NCBI RefSeq assembly: GCF_032716425.1
Contig: NZ_CP090419.1
Location: 3,593,001 to 3,657,000 of the forward strand
Direction of reading: 5' to 3'
Source of the DNA: Pseudoalteromonas sp. N1230-9
GTDB lineage: Bacteria; Pseudomonadota; Gammaproteobacteria; Enterobacterales; Alteromonadaceae
DNA length: 64,000 bases
Part shown: positions 38,826-47,894 of the stretch, one piece after another
Position numbering within the stretch: position 1 is the first letter of the stretch
How the letters are laid out: each line of letters begins with the position of its first letter
Translations under genes and position numbers: made by a program
The notes under the pieces: generated by a model
Seen by the model: only the letters and a program-made list of their open reading frames with translations
Database searches by the model: none
Told to the model about the DNA's origin: nothing

Positions 38826-39293
38826 TCAAGCAATTTTTGCTTGGCACTCATTGCATACTCCCATCATTTCAAATTGCGTTGTTTGTGAGGTAAAACCCAC
38901 CTCAGCAAAATGAGGGAATAGCGTTGCAACATCGTTCTGTGAAACAGTAAGTGTTTCAACCTTTTGGCAATGACGGCAAATTAAAAACAAAGAAAGATCA
39001 TCGTTGAAACTCTCACTGCCAGCATCGTAAGCGATGTATTTGTTAGCACTATTAAGCCTGCGAACAAGGTTTACCGACTCTAAAAAGCTCAAGATGCGAT
39101 AAACAGACATAACAGAGACACTCGAGCTTGTACGCAGCTTGTAGCAACTGACCAGTTCATAGGCTGATAGCGGCACGTCTGTGGTTAGCAATATTTGCAG
39201 TATCTGTTTGCGTTGAATCGTGAATTTTCTGCCATGTTCAAGGCAAACCTGCTTTGCTTTATTAAGTGTGCTGGTTAATCGCTGCTTATTCAT
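38826..39293 (-). CDS. Fur-family regulator, probable zinc-uptake repressor (Zur)
   Basis: Fur-superfamily protein of 155 residues. The winged helix (about 10-85) includes FTIQRKQILQILL and SVMSVYRILSFLESVNLVRRL; the dimer/metal domain has CRHC and CNEC for structural zinc. The lack of the classical HHDH stretch and the zinc context favour Zur. The ATG at 39293 overlaps the stop of the DUF2796 gene (ATGA), so the two are coupled. Two Zur-box-like repeats lie upstream of the operon, consistent with autoregulation and control of the divergent receptor. Confidence 0.85.
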   Translation of the reverse strand: MNKQRLTSTLNKAKQVCLEHGRKFTIQRKQILQILLTTDVPLSAYELVSCYKLRTSSSVSVMSVYRILSFLESVNLVRRLNSANKYIAYDAGSESFNDDLSLFLICRHCQKVETLTVSQNDVATLFPHFAEVGFTSQTTQFEMMGVCNECQAKIA

Positions 39294-39805
39294 AGCGGCC
39301 ACTCAATATAAGGTTTAGCTGCCGTCAGCTCTTCGATTCCTTGTGCTTGCTCTGTGATCCACTGCGCTTCGATAACAGATATCGTTTTAGCCCATTCAAA
39401 TAAAGTGACTGTGACTGTAGAAACGGACTTTTCACAGCTAAACGAATACTCAACTTCAAGATCGTTATGTGAATGATGAGTGTGTTGTTCAAATGGGTTT
39501 TCAACGTTTGAATCAATAAGCTCGCACTGGGTGTTAAATGTCACTAACTGCTGTGAATTTTCTAATTTGGCTAATGTTTTTTTAATGACCTGCTTTTGCT
39601 GGGCTGTTTCGGGCTGATGTTCAAAACCAAAAATATCTCCAGCTGGCAAAATAAACTTAACCTGCCATTTATCTTGATCATGAACCACAAAAAGCACTCC
39701 CTCACCATGTGAATGGTGATGGTGTTGATGCCCTTGAGCTGAAAAAACGCATCCAACTATAAAGCCTATCACTGCTAATTTTGCTGCTTTGATCACCCCA
39801 CCCAC
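39290..39805 (-). CDS. DUF2796 (ZrgA-like) periplasmic zinc protein
   Basis: Exported protein of about 171 residues with a hydrophobic signal and a His cluster right after it (GHQHHHHSHGEG), plus a second His stretch EQHTHHSHND. The body (FEHQPETAQQKQVIKKTLAKL) matches DUF2796, whose Vibrio member ZrgA works in zinc uptake. It probably binds Zn2+ in the periplasm and hands it on. The start is uncertain: GTG at 39805 or GTG at 39796. It is the first gene of the operon with the Zur-like regulator and MerC protein. Confidence 0.82.
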   Translation of the reverse strand: MGGVIKAAKLAVIGFIVGCVFSAQGHQHHHHSHGEGVLFVVHDQDKWQVKFILPAGDIFGFEHQPETAQQKQVIKKTLAKLENSQQLVTFNTQCELIDSNVENPFEQHTHHSHNDLEVEYSFSCEKSVSTVTVTLFEWAKTISVIEAQWITEQAQGIEELTAAKPYIEWPL

Positions 39806-39868
39806 TTCATTACCCCGCTATCAACATACTGTTACAAAAAAGAATGAAACTCATTCATCGATTCACAC

Positions 39869-39911
39869 TTGATACATTATAACATTTAAAGCACAATTGA
39901 TACATTATAAC
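39869..39911. promoter_or_regulatory. Two identical Zur-box-like repeats
   Basis: TTGATACATTATAAC occurs at 39869-39883 and again at 39897-39911, 28 bases apart, between the divergent zinc genes. The TGATACATTATAACA form resembles the gammaproteobacterial Zur box (TGTTATANTATAACA). Confidence 0.7.
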
Positions 39912-39931
39912 GTACTAAAGAGTGGTAACTA

Positions 39932-42343
39932 ATGAATAACATCTCAAAAATAGCTGTCGTCATAGCGACGTTATTACCTGCCAGTGTCTTGGCGCAATCA
40001 ATCAAAGGCGTTGTGTTAAATAACCAAGGTAAAGCGATTGCTAATGCAACAGTTGACCTTGAAGGGTCTGATCAAAAAGTAACAACTAACGATAAAGGCG
40101 AGTTTGAAATCAGCGGCTTAAATAACGGCTTAAAAGAGCTGCATATTTCAGCGCCAGGTTATGCTCACTTACATCGTGATATTACGCTTGCCAATGACCA
40201 AGACCACAGCGCAACGTTTAATTTAAAACGCTCGCCAATTGAAGTGATTGATGTTGAAGCAACGCCGATTCATATGTCTGCAATGGAGTCAGCTTCTCCT
40301 GTTAGTGTGTTATCTGGCGAACAATTAAGACGCCAACAAGCATCAACACTAGGTGATAGCCTTGAAAAGCTACCAGGCGTTAACACAAACTTTCATGCCA
40401 AGGTTGCCAGTACTCCTGTGATCCGTGGTTTAAGCGGCCCACGTGTGTTGATAACACAAAATGGCTTAGATGTAAGTGATGTATCACGTGTCGGTCCTGA
40501 TCACTCAGTGGCCTCTGAAGCGTCAACCGCAAAACAAATTGAAGTATTACGTGGTCCCGCCACTCTTTTTTATGGTAGCGGAGCCATTGGTGGTGTGGTC
40601 AACGTGGTTGATAGCCGCGTACCAACAGACAACACAACCCGTGGTGAATGGAATTTAGAACACAACTCGGTTGATGAACAAAAAACAGCTTCATTTAATG
40701 CCACTACTGGTACTGACTCATTTGCCTTTTATGCTGATGCTTTTTGGCGAGAGTCTGATGACTACCGTGTACCTGTCGCTGCAAATATTGAAGATATTGA
40801 GCACAATGATGATGATATCGTAGCCAACAGTAACGAAGACTCTGACGGCTTCACACTTGGTACCAGCTACTTATTCGAACAAGGCTACATTGGCGTTGCG
40901 GTTGAGCAATTTAACCGCCAATACGGTATTCCTGGCCATACTCATGGTGAAGAAGAGCATGACCACGAAGAGGAACACAGCGAAGAAGAAGCCGTATTTG
41001 CTGATCTTGACCAAACCAAAGTGCAATTACTTGGCGAATACAATATCGACAGTGAATGGCTAAGCAAAATTAACTTACGTGCAGGCCACACAGACTACGA
41101 ACATGCTGAAATAGAACATGGTGCAGTAGGTACAACCTTCAAAAACGAAACCAATGAGCTGCGCGTTGACATTCTGCATAGTCAATTTGATGAGTGGAAT
41201 GGTGGCATCAGCTTTCATTATAAAAAAAGTGATGTAGAAGCACAGGGCTCTGAAGCCTTCACTCCTCCTTCTATTACTGAAAGTATTGCTTTTGCAATGA
41301 TGGAAGAAAAGCATTTTGGTGATTTTTTAGTGCAATTAGGTGGTCGTGTTGAACGAGTAACAATTGATGCTAACAATGTGCTTTTACCAGAAATCGACGC
41401 CCATACCCATGATGAAGACGGCGATGAGCACGACCATGGTCATGAACACGAAGAATCAAACTACACACGTGTATTTGATGTAGCCCAAGAGTTTACACCG
41501 GTCAGCTTATCAACAGGTGTGGTATGGGATTTTACTCCAGGTTATAACCTTGGTTTATCGGTATCGCGTTCTGAGCGTGCCCCGTCTGCTTCTGAGCTTT
41601 TATCTTTCGGTCCACACATAGGCACTGGAACCTATGAAGTTGGCACGTTATTCGATACTCATGATGGTCATTTTGAACTTTCAAACAAAACTATCGATTT
41701 AGAAACGGCAAATAATATCGATCTGACATTTCGTAAAACCGAGGGCGATATTGGCTTTATCTTCAATGCTTTCTATAACCAAGTAGATAACTATTATTAC
41801 CAGATCAACACAGGCCTATACGCTGAAAGTGGTCATGATCACGACCATGGCGATGAACATAATCACGAAGATGAGCACGATCATTCATCTGAACTGCCTG
41901 TTTATTTATTTAAAACAGACGACGTGGTTTTACACGGTTTTGAAGCGCAAGTTGCTTGGCAGCTAACCGACGAGTTTAAAGTCGATTTATTCTCAGATTA
42001 TGTACGCGCGCGTCTAAAAGACGGCGGAGATTTACCGCGCACTCCTCCACTGCGTTTTGGTACTGAGTTTAGCTATCAAACCGAAAACCTAACAGCAAAT
42101 ATTCACGTAACACGCTATCAAGAACAAGACCGCATAGCGCAAGAAGAAACCACAACAGATGGCTATACCCTCGTTGATGCCAGCATTTCATATGACTTAT
42201 CGGTATTGAACCAAGACCTATCGCTTTATTTAAAAGGCACAAACTTAACGGACACAGAAGCACGCGTACACAGCTCGTTCTTAAAGAATATCGCGCCACG
42301 TCCGGGGCGCAGTTTTGCAGTGGGTATTCGCGGCTATTTCTAA
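39932..42343 (+). CDS. His-rich TonB-dependent receptor, probable zinc uptake (ZnuD-like)
   Basis: Outer-membrane receptor of 803 residues. After the signal peptide there is a CarboxypepD-regulatory-like domain (about 22-100; GVVLNNQGKAIANATVDLEG), then plug (LRRQQASTLGDSLEKLPGV, GPRVLITQNGL, EVLRGPATLFYGSGAIGGVVNVVD) and barrel. Three extracellular loops are packed with His, Asp and Glu (near residues 336-355, 490-510 and 633-655), as in zinc receptors such as ZnuD. Its promoter carries the two Zur-like boxes. The next gene, 27 bases later, encodes a zinc-chaperone-like lipoprotein. Confidence 0.9.
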   Translation: MNNISKIAVVIATLLPASVLAQSIKGVVLNNQGKAIANATVDLEGSDQKVTTNDKGEFEISGLNNGLKELHISAPGYAHLHRDITLANDQDHSATFNLKRSPIEVIDVEATPIHMSAMESASPVSVLSGEQLRRQQASTLGDSLEKLPGVNTNFHAKVASTPVIRGLSGPRVLITQNGLDVSDVSRVGPDHSVASEASTAKQIEVLRGPATLFYGSGAIGGVVNVVDSRVPTDNTTRGEWNLEHNSVDEQKTASFNATTGTDSFAFYADAFWRESDDYRVPVAANIEDIEHNDDDIVANSNEDSDGFTLGTSYLFEQGYIGVAVEQFNRQYGIPGHTHGEEEHDHEEEHSEEEAVFADLDQTKVQLLGEYNIDSEWLSKINLRAGHTDYEHAEIEHGAVGTTFKNETNELRVDILHSQFDEWNGGISFHYKKSDVEAQGSEAFTPPSITESIAFAMMEEKHFGDFLVQLGGRVERVTIDANNVLLPEIDAHTHDEDGDEHDHGHEHEESNYTRVFDVAQEFTPVSLSTGVVWDFTPGYNLGLSVSRSERAPSASELLSFGPHIGTGTYEVGTLFDTHDGHFELSNKTIDLETANNIDLTFRKTEGDIGFIFNAFYNQVDNYYYQINTGLYAESGHDHDHGDEHNHEDEHDHSSELPVYLFKTDDVVLHGFEAQVAWQLTDEFKVDLFSDYVRARLKDGGDLPRTPPLRFGTEFSYQTENLTANIHVTRYQEQDRIAQEETTTDGYTLVDASISYDLSVLNQDLSLYLKGTNLTDTEARVHSSFLKNIAPRPGRSFAVGIRGYF

Positions 42344-42370
42344 ACAAAATTACAATTAAGGAAAATCAAT

Positions 42371-43753
42371 ATGACACACTTATTTAGACTAAAACTACTC
42401 GCTCTTGCAATTAGTAGCACCTTGATCACCGCGTGTGGTGATGCAGAAACAAACATTGTTGAAAAAGATCCAATTGAAACACCTGACGACGGTCATGATC
42501 ATGGCGATGATCATGATCACGGTGATGACCATGCTATTGATTCTATGGGTCGCTTAGCGGTGTTAGCTGCGAACAGTAACGAAGCAAATATTTTTGACTT
42601 AGATGATAACTCGCTACTCGAGTCGTTTACACTGACTCATGATTCAAATTCATTAAATGTATCACCTAGCTATCGCTATGCGGTAATTGCAAATCGCAAT
42701 CAAGACTACTTGGGCTTTATTGATAGTGGCTTATGGCGTGAAGATCATGGCGATCACCTACACGACTATAAACAAAGTCCAGCTTTTAGTGACTACGAAT
42801 TAACAACCGGTAGCCGCCCAACTCACATCGTTAAGCACGACGGCCAAATGGCTGTATTTTATGATGGCAATGCCGATGCAGGTACGGCTGCCTCTGTTGA
42901 AGTATTAACCGATAACGACATTGCAAACAAAACCGCCACACTTGCAGGCATTCAGTACGACATTAATATGCATGGTGTTGCAGAACCACGTGGCGAGCAC
43001 CTAATTGCAACCTTGCGTCGCGATGATAGCGAGAGCACTTCAAATGCTAAAGTTTTGCCTGATCAAGTTGGCGTTTACCACCTTCATGATGGTGAATATG
43101 AGCTTGAACAAACATTTGAACTAACCTGCCCCGATTTACACGGTGCAGCACAAAACCATGATTATGTAGCGTTTGGTTGTGGCGACGGTGTGTTAATTGC
43201 CCACCAGCACGACGATGAATACCATGCAGAAAAAATCGTCAACATTGATGCTTTAGGTGATACACGCATTGGTACACTATACGGCCATGAAGGCAACGAA
43301 AGCTTCATTGCTATCGCATCAGGTGTATTTGTAAGTATTAACCCAAGCGAAGCTGAAATGGAAGTGCTTGAGTGGCAACTTGATGAAGGTGCAAGTGCCG
43401 TATCTTACTCATTCTCAGGAAGCGGAGAGCACTTTTTAGTACTTGATAGCTTAGGCTTTTTAAACGTGCTTGAAGCCCATGAGCATGACGGCCACATGCA
43501 TTGGGAGCTTGCAGGTAAAGTAGATATTACTGAAGAAGATGTAACAACTATGCCAGAAGGCATGAGCTTCAGCATGACAGTATCACAAAATAGTGAGTTT
43601 GCTTACGTTGCCGATCCTATCGCTCAGCACGTACTAAAAGTGCACATTGAAGATCTCGAAATTGAAGGTGATTTAGAATTAGCCTTCGCACCAAGCGCAA
43701 TTACGTGGCTAGGTATTGCAGAGCAAAGTGAAGAGCATAATCATGAACATTAG
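42371..43753 (+). CDS. AztD-like beta-propeller lipoprotein, probable zinc chaperone
   Basis: Protein of 460 residues. The lipoprotein signal ends STLITAC, and a His/Asp-rich tether follows (DDGHDHGDDHDHGDDH). The rest is a repeated beta-propeller (LAVLAANSNEANIFDLDDNS, VSPSYRYAVIANRNQDYLGFID and similar blades) with further HxH patches and a C-terminal HNHEH. This layout resembles AztD, the periplasmic zinc metallochaperone that feeds AztABC. Here it pairs with a TonB receptor and would take Zn2+ crossing the outer membrane. No ABC transporter is nearby. AAGGA precedes the ATG. The assignment rests on architecture. Confidence 0.75.
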   Translation: MTHLFRLKLLALAISSTLITACGDAETNIVEKDPIETPDDGHDHGDDHDHGDDHAIDSMGRLAVLAANSNEANIFDLDDNSLLESFTLTHDSNSLNVSPSYRYAVIANRNQDYLGFIDSGLWREDHGDHLHDYKQSPAFSDYELTTGSRPTHIVKHDGQMAVFYDGNADAGTAASVEVLTDNDIANKTATLAGIQYDINMHGVAEPRGEHLIATLRRDDSESTSNAKVLPDQVGVYHLHDGEYELEQTFELTCPDLHGAAQNHDYVAFGCGDGVLIAHQHDDEYHAEKIVNIDALGDTRIGTLYGHEGNESFIAIASGVFVSINPSEAEMEVLEWQLDEGASAVSYSFSGSGEHFLVLDSLGFLNVLEAHEHDGHMHWELAGKVDITEEDVTTMPEGMSFSMTVSQNSEFAYVADPIAQHVLKVHIEDLEIEGDLELAFAPSAITWLGIAEQSEEHNHEH

Positions 43754-43779
43754 GTTTTAAAGTTCAACGAATAGCGATT

Positions 43780-43810
43780 AAAGGTTGGTATTTAATGCCA
43801 ACCTTTTTTA
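43780..43810 (+). terminator. Terminator after the zinc receptor operon
   Basis: AAAGGTTGG / CCAACCTTT hairpin with a nine-base loop and T-run. Confidence 0.88.
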
Positions 43811-43904
43811 TTCATATTTTGTAACAGTGCTTTCATCGCATCTGCATCGCTATTTTTAAGCGAATTGTTATGCTGTTACAGTTCCCAAAATAGGATGTAA
43901 TCCC

Positions 43905-46900
43905 ATGAAAAAACTAACAACGTTGGCACTGGCCATGGCTGCGACACTGGCACCTTGGGCATCAGCTTACGAAACTAAAGACACGCGCTTACTGCGCTTT
44001 CCTGATATTCATAACCAAAACGTTACCTTTGTGTACGGTGGCGATATTTACATTGCTAATACGCAAACAGGCGAGAGCAAACGCTTAACCGACCATATTG
44101 GCTTTGAAACTTTCCCTAAGTTTTCACCTGATGGTAAACGCATTGCCTTTGCAGCCGAGTACAATGGCAGCCGCCAAATTTATGTCATTAACAGCGATGG
44201 CTCTGGCTTAAAGCAACTGACTTACTACAACGATGTTGGCCCAATGCCACCACGCGGCGGTTTTGATTATCGTGTTCTCGATTGGACAGCGGATGGCAAA
44301 AATGTGGTATTTCGTGCTAACCGCACACCGTGGGGTAAACGTATGGGTCGTCCATACATGGTACCTGCTGACGGTGGTCTTGAACAGCCTCTTGCTATTC
44401 CTGAAACCGGCGGCGGGATGCTTTCGCCAGACGGTAGTAAATATGTTTACACGCCAATTGACCGTGAATTTCGTACTTGGAAGCGCACCCGTGGCGGTCG
44501 TGCACAAGATGTCTGGGTTTACGATCTAAAAAACAATACCTCAGAGCAGCTAACCAGTAACCGCGCTACCGATCAGCAACCAACCTGGGTTGGCGACAAC
44601 ATTTACTTTGTATCTGACCGTGATTACACCCTTAATCTGTATCAGTACCAAAAAGGCGCTGAGCCGAAAAAGCTAACCAACCATAAAGACTTTGACGTAC
44701 TGTGGCCATCAGCAGGGCCAACTGCAGTTGTCTATGAAAATGGTGGTTACCTTTATCGCTTTGATCCAAAAACTCAGAAAAGCACTAAGCTGAGCATTAA
44801 CATTGCTGGTGTGCGTCAATATGCGATGCCGTACACAAAAAATGTCAGTGACTTTATCGACTCAATGTCGATTTCTCATGATGGTAAACGTGCACTCTTT
44901 ACTGCCCGCGGTGAGTTATTTAGCGTGCCAGTTAAACAAGGCCCAACACGTAACTTATCTTACACAGCAAAAGGTCGCGAAATTGACGCAAGTTGGTCGC
45001 CAAATGGCCGTTATATTGCTTATATGAGCGATGAAAGTGGCGAATACGAAATTTACTTAAAAGACCGCAGTAAAAATAATGCCACCAAGCAGCTAACCAG
45101 CAACGGAACTATTTGGCGTTTCACGCCGATTTGGTCACCAGATAGCTCAAAACTATTATTTGCAGATAAAAACCATACTCTGTGGTGGATAGATGCAAAG
45201 TCAGGTAAACAACACAAAATTGATACCAGCATCTACGATGAAGAAGGCATTCGCCAGTATACTTGGTCGCCAAATAGCGAAGACATTGTGTATGTGAAAA
45301 ACAATGAAAACCGCTATGCCTCACTGTGGCACTACAATGTTGATAAAAAGAAAGTGACTCGCTTAACGGATGAAATGACCAATGAGCAAAACCCAACTTT
45401 CTCTCCTGATGGTCAATACCTGTATTTTAGTTCTGAGCGCGACTTTAACTTAGCCTTTAGCAGCTACGAGTTTGACTACATGTTTAATCGTGCAACGCGT
45501 ATTTATGCCGCAGCCGTAAATGACAGCATCAAACCACTTATCGCACTACAAAGTGATGAAACAGCGATCGTCAGCGACAAACAAAAAGATGACGATAAGA
45601 AAAACAGTAATCGCCTGCAAAGCAGTGACTTTATGCAACGCGTTACCGCTTTAAATGCCCCAGCTGGAGATTATCGTGGTTTAACGGCAGTAAAAGGTGG
45701 CGTGCTAACACTGGCTAATGGTGGCCTACAATTGATAGGCACAGCTCACGACAGCGAGCTTGAAACCGTGGCTAAAGGAGTCAGTAATTACACAATTTCG
45801 AGTAACGGTGAGCACCTGCTTGTTCATGCAGGCAAGGATTACAGCTTAATTGAGCCAAAAGCCAAACAAGACTTAGCGGCGAATAAACTCGATCTCAGTA
45901 AAATGACCTTAAAAATTGAGCCACAAATTGAATGGCAGCAAATGTATGTTGAAGGCTGGCGTACATTACGTGATTGGTTCTATGATGAAAACCATCACGG
46001 CCAAGATTGGGACGCAATTTTAGCTAAGTATCAACCTATGGCTGATGCTATCTCACACCGTAGTGACTTAGATTACATTCTCAGTGAAATCGCCGGTGAA
46101 ATAAACGCAGGCCACATTTATGTGCAGTCGGGTGATATGCCAAAAGCAGAGCGTAAAAAGCATGGTTTATTGGGTGCAAAACTTGCCAGCGATCCATCAG
46201 GATACGTAAAAATTGAGAAAATCTTCCAAGGTGAAAACTGGCATGAAGACTTCCGTTCACCACTTGGCACAACAGGGATAAAAGCACATAACGGCGACTA
46301 CATCATTGCCGTAAATGGCCGCTCAGTAAAAGACGTAGCTAACTTCTACGAATTACTAGAGAACACCCAAGGTGAACAAGTAGAGCTTATGCTTAATAGT
46401 AAACCGCGCAGCAAAGGTGCATGGCAAGTTACCGTTAAGCCTGTCGCCAGCGAACAGGGTTTGCGTTATTTAGACTGGGTTAACTCTCGTGCAGCCTATG
46501 TTGATAAGCTATCAAATGGCCGTATTGGTTATGTTCACTTACCCAATACAGCGTTTGAGGGTAACCGCGCCATGTTCAAAAACTACATGCCGCAAACTAC
46601 CAAAGACGCCATGATTATTGATGACCGATACAATGGCGGCGGCTTTATTCCTGAGCACATGATCACGTGGCTTGCCCGTAAACCGCTTAACTATTGGAAG
46701 CGCCGCGGTGTTGAGCCAACGAAAACACCACAATTTGCTCATGATGGTCCAAAAGCCATGCTGATCAATGGTTACTCAAGTTCAGGCGGTGACGCTATTC
46801 CTTACTACTTTCGTCAGGCGGGGTTAGGTAAGCTTATTGGTACCCGCACTTGGGGTGGTTTAATTGGTATTTCAGGTAACCCAAGCCTTGTCGACGGCGG

Positions 46901-47120
46901 CCAAGTTATCGCGGCAACATTCCGCATTTTAGATAACGATGGTAACTGGATCATCGAAAACGAAGGTGTCACCCCAGATATCAAGGTTGTTGACCGCCCA
47001 GAGCTTATCTATCAAGGTAAAGATCCGTCGATTGAACGTGCCGTAGAAGAGCTGTTAAAAGAGCTAAAAGACAACCCGAAAAAGCCACTCACCGTGCCAC
47101 CCGCACCGACTGACTTTTAA
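43905..47120 (+). CDS. Tricorn-type S41 family peptidase
   Basis: Exported protease of 1071 residues related to tricorn. After the signal peptide come two beta-propeller regions with repeated FSPDGKRIAF and WSPNGRYIAY blades (about 25-670), a tricorn core domain with NHHGQDWD (catalytic His region), a PDZ domain (about 760-845), and an S41 domain with NGYSSSGGDAIPYYF (nucleophilic Ser near 959-960) and GTRTWGGLIG. Tricorn proteases cut peptides handed on from other proteases. A signal peptide makes this one periplasmic. AGGATG precedes the ATG. Single gene between two terminator-like hairpins. Confidence 0.92.
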   Translation: MKKLTTLALAMAATLAPWASAYETKDTRLLRFPDIHNQNVTFVYGGDIYIANTQTGESKRLTDHIGFETFPKFSPDGKRIAFAAEYNGSRQIYVINSDGSGLKQLTYYNDVGPMPPRGGFDYRVLDWTADGKNVVFRANRTPWGKRMGRPYMVPADGGLEQPLAIPETGGGMLSPDGSKYVYTPIDREFRTWKRTRGGRAQDVWVYDLKNNTSEQLTSNRATDQQPTWVGDNIYFVSDRDYTLNLYQYQKGAEPKKLTNHKDFDVLWPSAGPTAVVYENGGYLYRFDPKTQKSTKLSINIAGVRQYAMPYTKNVSDFIDSMSISHDGKRALFTARGELFSVPVKQGPTRNLSYTAKGREIDASWSPNGRYIAYMSDESGEYEIYLKDRSKNNATKQLTSNGTIWRFTPIWSPDSSKLLFADKNHTLWWIDAKSGKQHKIDTSIYDEEGIRQYTWSPNSEDIVYVKNNENRYASLWHYNVDKKKVTRLTDEMTNEQNPTFSPDGQYLYFSSERDFNLAFSSYEFDYMFNRATRIYAAAVNDSIKPLIALQSDETAIVSDKQKDDDKKNSNRLQSSDFMQRVTALNAPAGDYRGLTAVKGGVLTLANGGLQLIGTAHDSELETVAKGVSNYTISSNGEHLLVHAGKDYSLIEPKAKQDLAANKLDLSKMTLKIEPQIEWQQMYVEGWRTLRDWFYDENHHGQDWDAILAKYQPMADAISHRSDLDYILSEIAGEINAGHIYVQSGDMPKAERKKHGLLGAKLASDPSGYVKIEKIFQGENWHEDFRSPLGTTGIKAHNGDYIIAVNGRSVKDVANFYELLENTQGEQVELMLNSKPRSKGAWQVTVKPVASEQGLRYLDWVNSRAAYVDKLSNGRIGYVHLPNTAFEGNRAMFKNYMPQTTKDAMIIDDRYNGGGFIPEHMITWLARKPLNYWKRRGVEPTKTPQFAHDGPKAMLINGYSSSGGDAIPYYFRQAGLGKLIGTRTWGGLIGISGNPSLVDGGQVIAATFRILDNDGNWIIENEGVTPDIKVVDRPELIYQGKDPSIERAVEELLKELKDNPKKPLTVPPAPTDF

Positions 47121-47147
47121 TTTTTAACTCTGTAAAAAAGCAAAAAA

Positions 47148-47165
47148 CCCCGCAGCAATGCGGGG
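47148..47165 (+). terminator. Hairpin after the tricorn gene
   Basis: CCCCGCA-GCAA-TGCGGGG, 28 bases after the stop. The T-run is poor on the plus strand and A-rich upstream (T-rich on the minus strand). Confidence 0.6.
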
Positions 47166-47330
47166 TATTAAACACTGCACAGCGACCCTATCTATCCCTC
47201 AGTTTCTAGCCCTTTATTAATAGGCCATAATAACAAATTATAATTTGCCATGAGCTGTATTATGAAAAGTACGCTTTGACTAAAAAATCATAACCCCCTA
47301 CTATGCATGGTAAAAAAGGAACAAACGAGA

Positions 47331-47894
47331 ATGGATACCTCTTTACTACTAATAAATGCATTGCTGTACTTTTTCTTACCGCTGTGGGGAATAGCTGGAT
47401 TTGTTGATTGGTGCTGTCACCGCGCAACTAAGATAGAACACACTACAGGCATTAAAGAAACATTAATGCATTCCGTCATGGGAATTCAGATGGGGCTACC
47501 CATCGTGCTCTGCCTTATATTTGATGTCAATGCACTCATTTTACTTATTTGTATCATAACTTGGGTTTTGCACGAGCTCGTTGCCCATATGGATGTTGCC
47601 TATGCATCCCCCATAAGAGAAATCTCTATTTGGGAAATGCACGCCCACACCTATTTAGGATCCTTGCCCCTGTATATGCTAACCAGCATTATTGTCATCA
47701 ATTGGGATCATTTTTTAAAATTAATTACCTTAGATCTCAATGGAGAAATGACATTTACATTACTTGAAAACCCATATGGCACATCTAGCTACCTACCTGC
47801 TTATTTAACATTTATGGCTATTGTATGTGTGTTTCCCTACATGGAAGAAAACCTTCGCTGTATTTATGCTTACTTTAAAGGAAGAAAAGCGTGA
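47331..47894 (+). CDS. Conserved His-rich polytopic membrane protein
   Basis: Integral membrane protein of 187 residues with about five helices; no named function recognised. Conserved-looking polar residues sit in the helices: DWCCHRATKIEHTTGIKETLMH and later HELVAHMD with EMHAHTY. This spacing of His, Glu and Asp suggests a metal site, as in membrane hydroxylases or desaturases, but the standard fatty-acid-hydroxylase motifs are not complete. I prefer the ATG at 47331 over 47307 because AAGGA lies between them. Its stop overlaps the GTG start of the KAS III-like gene, so it is first in a coupled four-gene operon. Confidence 0.72.
   Translation: MDTSLLLINALLYFFLPLWGIAGFVDWCCHRATKIEHTTGIKETLMHSVMGIQMGLPIVLCLIFDVNALILLICIITWVLHELVAHMDVAYASPIREISIWEMHAHTYLGSLPLYMLTSIIVINWDHFLKLITLDLNGEMTFTLLENPYGTSSYLPAYLTFMAIVCVFPYMEENLRCIYAYFKGRKA

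Noticed and set aside
44208..44507. Overlapping ORFs on both strands inside the tricorn gene
   Set aside because: The tricorn frame has continuous family similarity here; the others are shadows.
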